Positions 1 through 7,331 of a stretch of 64,000 bases of DNA are shown here, piece after piece. Both the position numbers and the translations under genes were made by a program. Under the pieces are notes generated by a model that was given only the letters and a program-made list of their open reading frames with translations, had not been told where the DNA came from and did no database searches. Source of the stretch: Bradyrhizobium sp. S69 (lineage in GTDB: Bacteria > Pseudomonadota > Alphaproteobacteria > Rhizobiales > Xanthobacteraceae); contig NZ_LMUK01000060.1 of assembly GCF_009766005.1 (NCBI RefSeq), positions 318,569-382,568 of the forward strand, written 5' to 3'. Every line of letters starts with the position of its first letter. Position 1 is the first letter of the stretch.

Positions 1-182
1 TTTAGGCCCTCATACCAACTGACGACTGTGGCGACGTTGGCGTGGCAGTTGTGCTGCCTAGGCACCCACGAACTGCCGTTACCTTCTAGCTTAATTGGTA
101 TAAGCCGAGCGTATTCTGCCTCTCCCGGCAGGCGCCGAATGATCTCAACGGCGCGGCGCGTCAGTTCTTCGTTGGCCCACAT
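1..182 (-). CDS. Small protein of unknown function, 3' end beyond the window
   Basis: An open frame begins with ATG at 182 and is still open at the window edge, giving 60 visible residues with no stop. A GAGG ribosome site lies 9 nt before the ATG. It starts 25 nt after the stop of the DUF3037 gene on the same strand, so it probably belongs to that operon. The visible part has a basic, helical N-terminus (EELTRRAVEIIRR) and then a conspicuous CHANV motif near residues 46-50 with Trp and Tyr after it. I recall similar CHxN segments in small conserved proteins of unknown function, but I cannot name a family. The C-terminus is missing from the window. Confidence 0.55.
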   Translation of the reverse strand, partial: MWANEELTRRAVEIIRRLPGEAEYARLIPIKLEGNGSSWVPRQHNCHANVATVVSWYEGL

Positions 183-207
183 CTGGGTCAGCCTCGAATG
201 GGCACCC

Positions 208-1059
208 TTACTGAGCGTCGTGCGCCCGCACTTCGTCCTCAATCTGAGAAACGAACTCGTCTAACTGGGCTTCTTCGAAAACCTCAGGGTTATTTGGTGC
301 TTGGCTCAGTATCTTCTTCGCCACCTCATAAGCTGCATTCAAACGTGGGTCAGAAGGTGCCCCCACGAAGAAATGCGGCTTGAAAGCTTCAGTCTTTCCG
401 TCGGCGACGACCGCGGCTAGATGACCGAGCCATTCTCGAGCTTTTCCCTTTATACTATCAGCCTCTGCTAGGTCGAACGAGACTGGCTCATAAACGTGCC
501 ACTGTCCGTTCTTCCATGCGTGCTTGAATGTCACGTCGTCCAAGGATCCGGCGATCACCTTTTCGTGCAGTTTTGTCGCCAAATTTCGTTCTTCGAGCTT
601 AGCAAGCACAGGACGCCATATCTCATCATCAGTTCGGCGGTGCGACGACCTATGATCATACCGAGCCACAAATTGATTGTAGAGACGATCGAAGGTCTCT
701 TGGACGTCGCCAGTGAGACCGCCGCCAACAGACGACCACTGCAGCGAACTGTCGTCGTGGGGGACTGCTTCCTTCGCTATGGCGAGTACGGAGTCATGAG
801 ACGTAAACAGACCTGCGGTGGACTTGCGCTTGGCAATCTTTCGAAAACCGTGCCTGACACTCGACATGGCGGAGTTGAACGCTGCGCGATCTAGGTCCGG
901 GAAAACTCCCCGGAGGCGCCCCATCGTGTTCCTCGTCTTGGCGATCACGCGGCCCTGAGACGGCACGTACAGAACCACGCCAACGTTGATAAATTCAGCC
1001 GTCAGCACGTCGTGAACGTAGCGAAGGATTACGAAGCCGTATTGCTGCATGTCCTTCAT
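208..1059 (-). CDS. DUF3037 domain protein
   Basis: The 283-residue product starts with a stretch typical of the DUF3037 family (FVILRYVHD at 9-17, then EFINVGVVLYVP). The function of the family is unknown. It often sits beside a HipA-like kinase, as here: its ATG overlaps the kinase stop by 4 nt (ATGA), so the two are translationally coupled. The C-terminal half is acidic and helical with no recognisable catalytic motif. An internal ATG three codons in follows a GAAGGA sequence and could be the true start. The family call rests on the N-terminal pattern and the neighbour, both seen directly; any role in regulating the kinase is inference. Confidence 0.75.
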   Translation of the reverse strand: MKDMQQYGFVILRYVHDVLTAEFINVGVVLYVPSQGRVIAKTRNTMGRLRGVFPDLDRAAFNSAMSSVRHGFRKIAKRKSTAGLFTSHDSVLAIAKEAVPHDDSSLQWSSVGGGLTGDVQETFDRLYNQFVARYDHRSSHRRTDDEIWRPVLAKLEERNLATKLHEKVIAGSLDDVTFKHAWKNGQWHVYEPVSFDLAEADSIKGKAREWLGHLAAVVADGKTEAFKPHFFVGAPSDPRLNAAYEVAKKILSQAPNNPEVFEEAQLDEFVSQIEDEVRAHDAQ

Positions 1060-1847
1060 GACAGTACCCGTCGGATTTCAGTTATACACGCGTCGATGTT
1101 GTCTCGAGCGTCTCGAATGAGCTTCAACGCGGAATCTACGTCGGCCGCGACGTGAGCCCATTCAGGTGGAACCGCTGCTCGATACTCGACCAGCCGATCA
1201 TCGGCAAGAGCACTCCAACGCTGCCGAATTGGAGCAAAATCCAGGAGAGAGCGCTTCAAATCGTTTAGAAATATATGACTTCCCTTTGTCTCCAACCAGT
1301 TAAGCCCTCCCGGGGCCCAGGGAGGTCTCCACCCTAGTACAACTCGATGGGCGAATGCCAGTTCGTGGTCGATAATCCGGATATCCTCCCCCCGGACAAG
1401 GCAATTAGGGTTAGCGGTACGGCGATCCGGGTTTTGGATAATTGCGTCGAAGGCGAACACGGCGGCGGCCGTTTCGTACATGGCCTCCTTTATCCGTGTG
1501 TTCGGGGTCCAGGCTGAAAAGCCGCCTGTCATCAGCGTCGATCCGAAAGCGAGGGGGCTGCTCGCCGCTACTCGCGCCCTCAAGGGCGCATCCGGCACGA
1601 TTTCGCTCCAGCCGGCCGGGATTTCGACGAGCATAGGTTCTGGCACCGGCAAGCCGAGGTCACCAGCCAAGCACGCCCCGACTATTTCCCGAGCCAGATG
1701 GGTTTCGCGCTGCTCGCAGAAGTCCGAAAATTTGGCGACAACGGAGATGACCGACCCGTCTGCTTTCTCGCAATTGACCAGGAGCGGACAGGTTCGACCG
1801 GCGCCCATTTGGCGCACGAACTCCAGGGCAACCACCTTTCTCAGCAT
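1056..1847 (-). CDS. HipA-like protein kinase
   Basis: A 263-residue protein related to the HipA C-terminal kinase fold. Lys39 in VVAKF is a candidate ATP-binding lysine. NPDRRTANPN at 139-148 resembles the catalytic loop with Asp and Asn, and IDHE at 159-162 takes the place of the metal-binding DFG-like motif. It lacks the N-terminal HipA subdomain and any HipB-like DNA-binding partner, so it is the short single-domain type. I chose ATG at 1847 because a GGGGGG ribosome site lies a few bases upstream; an upstream ATG at 1928 has no such site. It is the first gene of an apparent three-gene operon with the DUF3037 gene. Substrate unknown; a growth-control or toxin role is possible but unproven. 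Confidence 0.75.
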   Translation of the reverse strand: MLRKVVALEFVRQMGAGRTCPLLVNCEKADGSVISVVAKFSDFCEQRETHLAREIVGACLAGDLGLPVPEPMLVEIPAGWSEIVPDAPLRARVAASSPLAFGSTLMTGGFSAWTPNTRIKEAMYETAAAVFAFDAIIQNPDRRTANPNCLVRGEDIRIIDHELAFAHRVVLGWRPPWAPGGLNWLETKGSHIFLNDLKRSLLDFAPIRQRWSALADDRLVEYRAAVPPEWAHVAADVDSALKLIRDARDNIDACITEIRRVLS

Positions 1848-2011
1848 CAGAATCCCCCCGCTTCCGATTTTGACCGATGTGGAAGGGGGGAGTCCATCCC
1901 AGACTAACGTCTGGTTGTGACCCGGCACTAGCGCTTACAGCGGCTGACTTCCAACAACTCTCATTATCGGAAGCCAGGAATGCAGGCTACAGGATGCCCA
2001 ACGGCCGCGAC

Positions 2012-2590
2012 TTACCTCATGTGTTTTGGCGGGTCTCCGTGCCCAGACCAGACAACCAACTCCCCGTTATTGGCCCGTTTAAAGACGCCGGTACTCGGAA
2101 AATCTTTACCAGTAACCGTGATCAGGTGAGCAACGTCAGCGACCCCGGTAATCCAAAGCGCCTTTTTGCGATGGGTGTCAGACGTGAAATAAAACGAGTC
2201 GATCGAACCCTGGATATTGATGACGGGGAGGAAAATGAAGCTGTGAACAATGCGACTGCAAAATTCATCTGCGGGCATCATGACGGGCTCGTCGAAGTTC
2301 ATGTCGTAATGTCGATCCAAGTCGTGCCAATTCAATCGATCCGGCACGCTTCCGGAGTTAGGAAGTCGATTACAGGGCAGGCGGTTCTTAGGCCAACTTG
2401 TCGATAGCTTTCCAGATTCCCAAAGTTTTCGCATTGAGTAAGCGGTTAGAAAAACAAGCCTCTCAAAGGCAACCATTGCTTTATCGACTTGCGCCGGCTG
2501 TTCAACGTCTAACCTGGTTTCAGCTATTCGTCTTAAGCGCCCAGCATCTCGGAGCAATTGGGCTTTCCATGGGCCACTTTCATAGATCAA
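2012..2590 (-). CDS. Conserved-looking protein of unknown function
   Basis: A 192-residue soluble protein that I do not recognise. It has an N-terminal helical region (residues 1-50, rich in Arg, Glu and Leu), a mixed central part with an unusual density of Asp, His and Asn (NWHDLDRHYDMNFDEP), and a C-terminal half predicted to be beta-rich. No signal peptide or membrane segment is visible. Its ATG overlaps the stop of the upstream membrane-protein gene by 4 nt (2587-2590), so the two are made together. It lies 84 bases beyond the upstream ATG of the HipA-like gene, on the same strand, and may feed transcription into that operon. Confidence 0.5.
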   Translation of the reverse strand: MIYESGPWKAQLLRDAGRLRRIAETRLDVEQPAQVDKAMVAFERLVFLTAYSMRKLWESGKLSTSWPKNRLPCNRLPNSGSVPDRLNWHDLDRHYDMNFDEPVMMPADEFCSRIVHSFIFLPVINIQGSIDSFYFTSDTHRKKALWITGVADVAHLITVTGKDFPSTGVFKRANNGELVVWSGHGDPPKHMR

Positions 2591-3042
2591 TGTGCAACTC
2601 CCCGCGGCGCTCTCTTGAAGCCCAAAGCGGCTTCTGCGGAAATCTTATACCGCTGCTCTTCAGGGCCCCACGCCGCAAGATGTTCCGAAAGTCCAATAAG
2701 ATATTCACCGGCTTGCCTTGCTCGGTATCCCAGGATCTTAAGGGCCATCGCTGCTACAGGCTCGCTCTCAGCGAAGGCTATCAGCTGTGATCCTAGGTCC
2801 CTGATGGTCCTTTTTGCTGCGGACAGCTTGTCTCTGGCTTTTTGTGCTTCTTGCGCGTCCTCCGGCTCGCCTTCTTCGTTCAGATAAACGACAACGTCCC
2901 GTTCGTCGAAAAGGAGCATCTGGCGCCGTGCCTCTTTCCGCAGATCGAAAAATGAGCGAATTGGAGTCGCGACGAAAGAAGTTGCGAACCAACCCAAGGC
3001 TCCAAGTAGTACGGCCCCGAAAAACCCGATAATTGCTGTCAT
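2587..3042 (-). CDS. Small membrane-anchored protein of unknown function
   Basis: A 151-residue protein with one N-terminal membrane segment (about residues 4-25, IIGFFGAVLLGALGWF) followed by a charged cytoplasmic part. Residues 55-85 are rich in Glu, Ala, Lys and Arg and look like a coiled coil. The C-terminus is helical. The architecture is that of a single-pass scaffold or sensor, but no family was recognised. It is translationally coupled (ATGA overlap) to the following 192-residue gene. The pair sits in an AT-richer, apparently acquired segment together with the HipA-like operon. Confidence 0.5.
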   Translation of the reverse strand: MTAIIGFFGAVLLGALGWFATSFVATPIRSFFDLRKEARRQMLLFDERDVVVYLNEEGEPEDAQEAQKARDKLSAAKRTIRDLGSQLIAFAESEPVAAMALKILGYRARQAGEYLIGLSEHLAAWGPEEQRYKISAEAALGFKRAPRGVAH

Positions 3043-3316
3043 GATGTACCCCTGCCGACCCGGCCCAATTCAATCAGGGCCGCACCGCAAAGCCAAGCCA
3101 GAGTCTTACAATCTTCCGAATATCCTGATCGTTGTGCCGAGGATTATATGCTGACTGATGAGCAGAAGGCGTTAGTCGACGAGTGCATTTATCTGCGCGG
3201 TCGCATCATCACATCATATAGCCATGCAAATTACGGTGCCAGTGCACTCAATTGATGACTGATACCATCATCGTGCTTATCCCGCCTCGCCCGTCGTCGT
3301 CATTCGGCGTCTCGAA

Positions 3317-4354
3317 CTACCGAAGGTCACCAAAAGCATAGGCAACACCTATCCGGCCGACTTGCATCGATTGTTCAAACTGAGCCTGTCGCTGATAGGG
3401 CTGAGTCCCAGCAAGCGGGCCAGTCGATTGAAAATTGAACTGGCCGTTAGAGCTTTGACTGCCGAAGTTCGTATATCGATATTCGGCCCTCACACTCCAG
3501 TCGGAAGTGAGTTTTCGCTCTATACCCGCTCCAGCCGTCCAGCCGGTCGCCATGAAAGATTCTTCAAGCTGATAAAACGAATTGTCTGCGAGGTTACGGG
3601 CTTCAAATTCAGCCAGGGTCACCCCACCGATCCCATAAATCAGGGTCTTTGCGTCTACGAGGAGGCCGGCGCGAAAAAGCGCCGACGCCATCCAATTCGA
3701 GGAAACCTGCGGACGGAAATCCTCTACCGCCGTTTGTCCCGTTGGTCCCGCTGCGTTAAAATAGCTGTATGTCCTGGTGCCGGCCGAATTGAAGTTCAGG
3801 TCAGATACCGAGGCTTCGAGTTGGCCGCCAACGACGAAAGCTTGTGATATTTGGAAATTCCAACCGCCAAATAAATCGATCATGGCGCCTCCTCGATGTC
3901 CTGGACCCGAGGTATCGGTCATGTTTTCGCCGTTTACGTTGAAGGGGTAAGAGTTGGATTGAAAGTTTTCACTGAATTGCTCGTTTGACGTCACTCTTGA
4001 TTTTGTAACCCCGCCGCCCGCCGACGCTCCCCAATATGCGCCTGACCAAACAGGGGGCTCTACAATTTTGGGCAGCAGCTTGTCGGGGTAACTTGCGTAA
4101 CTATCTCGCACTGGCGATGACGCTGTTGAGGCTGACTTGAGCTTTTCGACTGCGACCTTGGCCGTCCGCCGTGCTTCAGCAATTTCATCACGATATTGCG
4201 AATTCTTTGCTTCTAAAGCTTCGACGCGCGCTTCGAGCTTGCGCATCATTGCCAGGAGGTGATCGTCCTCAGTTGAGGCGAAGGCGCCATCCGGAGAGAT
4301 CCAACAAATAATCCCAATCAGTAAACCCCATATAACTTTTTTGTTCACAGTCAC
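3317..4354 (-). CDS. Outer-membrane beta-barrel protein with coiled-coil N-terminus
   Basis: A 345-residue exported protein. Residues 1-26 form a signal peptide ending in GAFA. Residues 30-72 form a heptad-rich coiled coil (MMRKLEARVEALEAKN). From about residue 105 onward (WSGAYWGASAGGG) the sequence alternates aromatic and small polar residues, as in the OmpA-like/porin-like barrels common in Bradyrhizobium. WSVRAEYRYTNFG and GRIGVAYAFG near the end are typical barrel strands, although the last residues are GDLR rather than a terminal aromatic. The coiled coil probably lies in the periplasm. It stands alone, and its DNA looks more AT-rich than most of the window. Confidence 0.7.
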   Translation of the reverse strand: MTVNKKVIWGLLIGIICWISPDGAFASTEDDHLLAMMRKLEARVEALEAKNSQYRDEIAEARRTAKVAVEKLKSASTASSPVRDSYASYPDKLLPKIVEPPVWSGAYWGASAGGGVTKSRVTSNEQFSENFQSNSYPFNVNGENMTDTSGPGHRGGAMIDLFGGWNFQISQAFVVGGQLEASVSDLNFNSAGTRTYSYFNAAGPTGQTAVEDFRPQVSSNWMASALFRAGLLVDAKTLIYGIGGVTLAEFEARNLADNSFYQLEESFMATGWTAGAGIERKLTSDWSVRAEYRYTNFGSQSSNGQFNFQSTGPLAGTQPYQRQAQFEQSMQVGRIGVAYAFGDLR

Positions 4355-4411
4355 CCCCTATGGAAGAACCTTAGCCAGCTCCAATCTATCTGGAATTGTG
4401 CGACGGTCTAG

Positions 4412-4539
4412 CTGCAATCAGCTTTTGGCGCGCAATTCCGCTGCCTGACCGGTGGAACGAAGAAGCGGCAGCAGCGGATATCGAGGCAGCGCATGGCTAT
4501 TGGCAGGATTACAAAAAAGCTAAACGCGGACGGCGCTGA
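4412..4539 (+). pseudogene. RelE/HigB-type toxin remnant, truncated and frameshifted
   Basis: Reading from 4412, the frame gives QFRCLTGGTKKRQQ, which matches the late LLLxGGxKxxQ strand of RelE-family toxins. About 4470 the match moves to the frame ending at the TGA of 4537-4539, which reads ADIEAAHGYWQDYKKAK, the usual C-terminal helix of the same family. One frame change in the middle and an in-frame TAG at 4409-4411 that removes the N-terminal two thirds show that the toxin is dead. It lies 13 nt before an intact antitoxin-like gene. The family match is by eye. Confidence 0.6.
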
Positions 4540-4552
4540 ACGGAGACGAACG

Positions 4553-4861
4553 ATGGCGAAAGCAAAACCTTTCAAAGAATTGGTTCGGGGCCGGGTCAAG
4601 ACCGACAAGAAGTTCGCCGAGGCGCTTCTGCGCGAGGGCATCAATGCGATGCTGAGTGGCGATGTTGATGCCGGCAAGACCATTCTGCGCGATTGCATCA
4701 AGGCGACGGTTGGTTTTGAAAAGCTGGGTCAGGCAACCGGCGCACCGCCCAAGAGCCTCATCCGAATGTTCGGTCCGCGCGGAAACCCGCAAGCCAGGAA
4801 TCTATTCAGTGTGCTTGGCTATCTGCAAAAGCGCGCGGGCGTGCAACTTCACGTCAATTGA
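4553..4861 (+). CDS. HigA-like addiction-module antidote (orphan antitoxin)
   Basis: A 102-residue protein with a C-terminal helix-turn-helix. GFEKLGQATG and SLIRMFGPRGNP match the recognition region of the RelE-linked antidote family (TIGR02684-like). The N-terminal half (LREGINAMLSGDVDAGKTILRDC) is the usual dimer arm of this family. I chose ATG 4553 because GGAG lies 7 nt upstream; an earlier ATG at 4493 lies inside the toxin remnant. The partner toxin just upstream is truncated and frameshifted, so the antitoxin survives without a local target. It may still repress its own promoter or neutralise a related toxin elsewhere, which is inference. Confidence 0.75.
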   Translation: MAKAKPFKELVRGRVKTDKKFAEALLREGINAMLSGDVDAGKTILRDCIKATVGFEKLGQATGAPPKSLIRMFGPRGNPQARNLFSVLGYLQKRAGVQLHVN

Positions 4862-4913
4862 TTGGGCGTCGCAAGGAGTTTTCCCCGCAAGGCGTAGCCG
4901 ATCGCGCGGCGTA

Positions 4914-5372
4914 TCAGTGTGCCGAGGACGCCTGGGCGTCGAGATAGCAGGGTCGGTATAGGCTCATCAGCTCCTTGCCGCGCAGATAGAGCACCTGGGA
5001 TGTCAAGCCGCCGCGCGCGGCGATCCACCGCCGTACCGGAGAGGGATAATGCGAATAAAGCATCTGCGTCGCCTCGCGGTTGGGGACGGTTCGGCCATTC
5101 GCGTCGAGATCGTACGCGGCGTGGAAACCCAGATTGGCCTGCGAGGTGACGCATATCTTATCGTGAGAAACGGAGCCGAGAACGATGGTGCATGCGGAGA
5201 GGCACAGGCCGTCGATGACGACAGTCTCGCCGGACGTGCGAAGGGCCGCATATCGATCGAGATAGTTCCCGATCTTGCCGCCGCGATCATCAGCAATCCG
5301 AATGGCTGCTTTGCTTGCATTCACGCCTGCCGCGATGAGAAGAGCGACGAGCAACATCTTCGCAAAGTTCAT
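4914..5372 (-). CDS. Secreted protein with ClpP/crotonase-fold-like motif
   Basis: A 152-residue exported protein. Residues 1-22 are a signal peptide (AKMLLVALLIAAG). The motif GLCLSACTIVLG near residues 57-68 resembles the oxyanion turn and nucleophile region of periplasmic Clp/crotonase-fold proteins (COG3904-like), in which the Ser after the Leu would be the nucleophile. LGFHAAYD would supply the following His. I recall conserved copies of this type in Bradyrhizobium, with no known function. Start 5372 was chosen because GAGG lies 6 nt upstream. It is monocistronic. Confidence 0.6.
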   Translation of the reverse strand: MNFAKMLLVALLIAAGVNASKAAIRIADDRGGKIGNYLDRYAALRTSGETVVIDGLCLSACTIVLGSVSHDKICVTSQANLGFHAAYDLDANGRTVPNREATQMLYSHYPSPVRRWIAARGGLTSQVLYLRGKELMSLYRPCYLDAQASSAH

Positions 5373-5463
5373 ATCCATCCTCGATTCTTCGAATCTGACG
5401 GATTTGGTGAAGCAAGATGCTTGCCAATTGCGGTGGCGCGAGCCCAAAAATCACGTTGAATGA

Positions 5464-5512
5464 GAGCATGATCCGGAAAAGTGGAAACCGGTTTTCCGAA
5501 AAGTTCATGCTC
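5464..5512. repeat. Palindromic intergenic repeat, type A
   Basis: Outer arms GAGCATGA (5464-5471) and TCATGCTC (5505-5512) pair perfectly, and an inner CGGAAAA/TTTTCCG pair lies between them. I recall this element from many Bradyrhizobium and Rhodopseudomonas intergenic regions. It lies between two divergently read genes and directly before repeat B. Confidence 0.75.
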
Positions 5513-5522
5513 AAACAATAGA

Positions 5523-5565
5523 CTAGAGCGGGATGGCGATTCGAAGATAAGTCATCCCGCTCTAG
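5523..5565. repeat. Palindromic intergenic repeat, type B
   Basis: Perfect 13-bp arms CTAGAGCGGGATG (5523-5535) and CATCCCGCTCTAG (5553-5565) surround a 17-nt loop. It follows type A by 10 bases, so A and B may form one composite element. No T-run follows the stem, so it is unlikely to be a simple terminator. Confidence 0.75.
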
Positions 5566-5681
5566 CCCCCGGTCCCGGATCGGAACATTCACGGGCCGTT
5601 TGACCGGGCCCTTCTCTTCAGGATTCGCTCGGGTTCGTAGATTGTGGTGGAACGGAACCGCGCCCGCCCCATTGATTTGCC

Positions 5682-6368
5682 ATGTACGTATCTTGGAACG
5701 ATCTAAACGTTCAGGAGCCCGGGGATTATCCGTTCCGCGACGGGACGATCACGGTCGCTTTTGCCGAAATGGCCATCTGGAAGAAGAACCCGGAAGTCCA
5801 GTTCCAGTTGATGCGCAAATATCCTCTTCAAGGCGCGTTTAGTTATGTGCTTGGCAAGCAAATCGACGAAAAAGCGGCGCCAAGCCATAGCGAGCTCATT
5901 TACGAAAGCAGCAATGGCGACTCCTGGAGTTTAACTCGGGATCCTGCCACTGGCGCGCGCGGCGTGATGCACCGCCCAAATCCGCAATCAGGCGGAAAGG
6001 TATCGTTCATCGAGGTCGAAAAATTCCTGTCAGGCAGCGCCAGCGGACCAGAGCACCAAGCGCTCAAGCGTTTGATGGAAAAGACTGCCGGTTTGCCCTC
6101 CATCCTTGTCGCCTATGATATCCACCCTCCCAAAGGCGAGGCCTACGAAAACCTGATCGACGCCATCAGGTCGTTGGGCGCTTGGTGGCATCACCTCGAA
6201 ACGGTTTGGATTGTCCAGTGCGCTCATACGCCGGCCGAGATCCGCGATCGGCTGAAATCGCACATCGGGAGTGAGGACCAGTTGCTCATCGTTGACATCT
6301 CTGGCGACCTTGCGGGATGGGCCGGCGTCAATGACAGCGGAAGTAAGTGGCTGGCTCAAAATATCTAA
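5682..6368 (+). CDS. Two-domain protein with C-terminal SinR/Cas2-like domain
   Basis: A 228-residue soluble protein. Residues 139-228 (ILVAYDIH, LIDAIRSLGAWWHHLETVWIV, then DQLLIVDISGDLAGW) match the small proteins annotated as SinR family, which have a ferredoxin-like, Cas2-like fold: an N-terminal YD strand, an Arg-Ser-Leu helix, a WxxL..WIV strand and a final strand. Those proteins are usually free-standing at about 90 residues. Here the domain is fused behind a 138-residue N-terminal region that I do not recognise. No Cas genes or repeat arrays are near. The domain call is by pattern; nuclease activity is not shown. No strong ribosome site precedes the ATG. Confidence 0.6.
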   Translation: MYVSWNDLNVQEPGDYPFRDGTITVAFAEMAIWKKNPEVQFQLMRKYPLQGAFSYVLGKQIDEKAAPSHSELIYESSNGDSWSLTRDPATGARGVMHRPNPQSGGKVSFIEVEKFLSGSASGPEHQALKRLMEKTAGLPSILVAYDIHPPKGEAYENLIDAIRSLGAWWHHLETVWIVQCAHTPAEIRDRLKSHIGSEDQLLIVDISGDLAGWAGVNDSGSKWLAQNI

Positions 6369-6411
6369 GATTTGGACGACGGCTTGACGACGTCCTCGCA
6401 ATGACGGCTCA

Positions 6412-6678
6412 TCACTTCATCTCCTCCAGCAGCTTCCGCGCGTCACCCAACAGCGCCTGAATCTGCCTGCGCTCGGTGATCGCATCCCTGGTGAAAAGGC
6501 CGTGCTTGCGCGCGTTCTGGTTTGCCTTTGGCGCGCCGGATCCTTGTGCGCCGCCGTGCATGCGGCAACGCTTTTTGCCGTGCACCGCCGGAGAGCGGCA
6601 CGCGCCGCCGGAACGGGTTTTGGCGCCACAACGCGGGCTCGCCAGCATCGGGCCGGTATGGCGGAGGTGATGGCTCAT
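6412..6678 (-). CDS. HGGXSTG-type small basic protein
   Basis: An 88-residue basic protein with the layout of the HGGXSTG family: CGAKTR near residue 18, then CRSPAVHGKKRCRMHGGAQGSG, then NARKHGLFT. The conserved Cys and His residues suggest a small metal-binding knuckle. Such proteins are common in Bradyrhizobium and phage-like regions, and their function is unknown. Its start overlaps the stop of the upstream 218-residue gene by 4 nt, so the two are coupled. Confidence 0.7.
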   Translation of the reverse strand: MSHHLRHTGPMLASPRCGAKTRSGGACRSPAVHGKKRCRMHGGAQGSGAPKANQNARKHGLFTRDAITERRQIQALLGDARKLLEEMK

Positions 6679-7331
6679 GCCTGTGCTTCCCGCTCGGCGG
6701 TCGCGGGCGCGCTCCGTCGCCTGGGGCCCGCGGCTTTCGGCGGCTTCCGCGCTGTGGAAGCCGGGGTTTTGTCCGAACCGATCATTTTCGCATGCTGCGT
6801 GACGTTGCCGACAATAGCCTTGCCGCCATCCGCGACCGACACGTTCTGCAGGGTGATGGCAGGTTCACCATGGCTGCGGTAGCGGTTGAGCGCCTCGATC
6901 TGGGCTGGAAACGTGCGGGCGAGCCTGCCCAAGGCGCGCGCGGCGCTGTCGTGTTGGGCGAGGTCGTCCGCCGTCGCGAGGAGCTGGGCACACCGCATTG
7001 TCATCACATGAATCGAAACCATCTGCGCCACCAGCATGGCCTCGACGGAATCCCTCGGCTTGAGGCTCTTCACCATCGAAATCATGAAGGAGAGGTTGAC
7101 CTCGTCAGCACCCCCGCCGCTCGCACTGGCCCTGACCAATTGCCGGAGGATGCCATCCATCGCGTCGCGATCGGCGACCCCCAGTGCGGTCATCATGAGC
7201 TGTTCGCTGAGTTGCGGATCAGGATGCCCGATGGAGCATTCGGGCGCGAGAGGCGGGGCCGCATCGGCTTTGGTCGGCTCGGTGGCGGCGATCGCCATTG
7301 TCGTGGCGGTGTCGGAAAAGGCGGTGTTCAT
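6675..7331 (-). CDS. Protein of unknown function coupled to the HGGXSTG gene
   Basis: A 218-residue soluble protein. ATG 7331 is preferred because AGGA lies about 9 nt upstream; a longer frame to 7484 would add a low-complexity basic leader. The core (about 40-150) is helical, with LSEQLMMTALG, DAMDGILRQL and VSIHVMTMRCAQLL, and the C-terminal 40 residues are basic and proline-rich, possibly nucleic-acid binding. I recall homologues in Bradyrhizobium that also sit beside HGGXSTG-type genes, but no function is known. Confidence 0.5.
   Translation of the reverse strand: MNTAFSDTATTMAIAATEPTKADAAPPLAPECSIGHPDPQLSEQLMMTALGVADRDAMDGILRQLVRASASGGGADEVNLSFMISMVKSLKPRDSVEAMLVAQMVSIHVMTMRCAQLLATADDLAQHDSAARALGRLARTFPAQIEALNRYRSHGEPAITLQNVSVADGGKAIVGNVTQHAKMIGSDKTPASTARKPPKAAGPRRRSAPATAEREAQA

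Noticed and set aside
3148..3255. A 35-codon frame (begins MLTDEQKALVDECIYL) in the gap before the beta-barrel gene
   Set aside because: It looks protein-like but is short, has no clear ribosome site, and I cannot match it to a family; it could be a gene remnant.
5682..6368. CRISPR-associated locus because of the Cas2-like domain
   Set aside because: No repeat array and no other Cas protein are in the window.
6412..7331. Prophage fragment
   Set aside because: The HGGXSTG-type protein occurs in phages, but no terminase, integrase, portal or attachment site is near.
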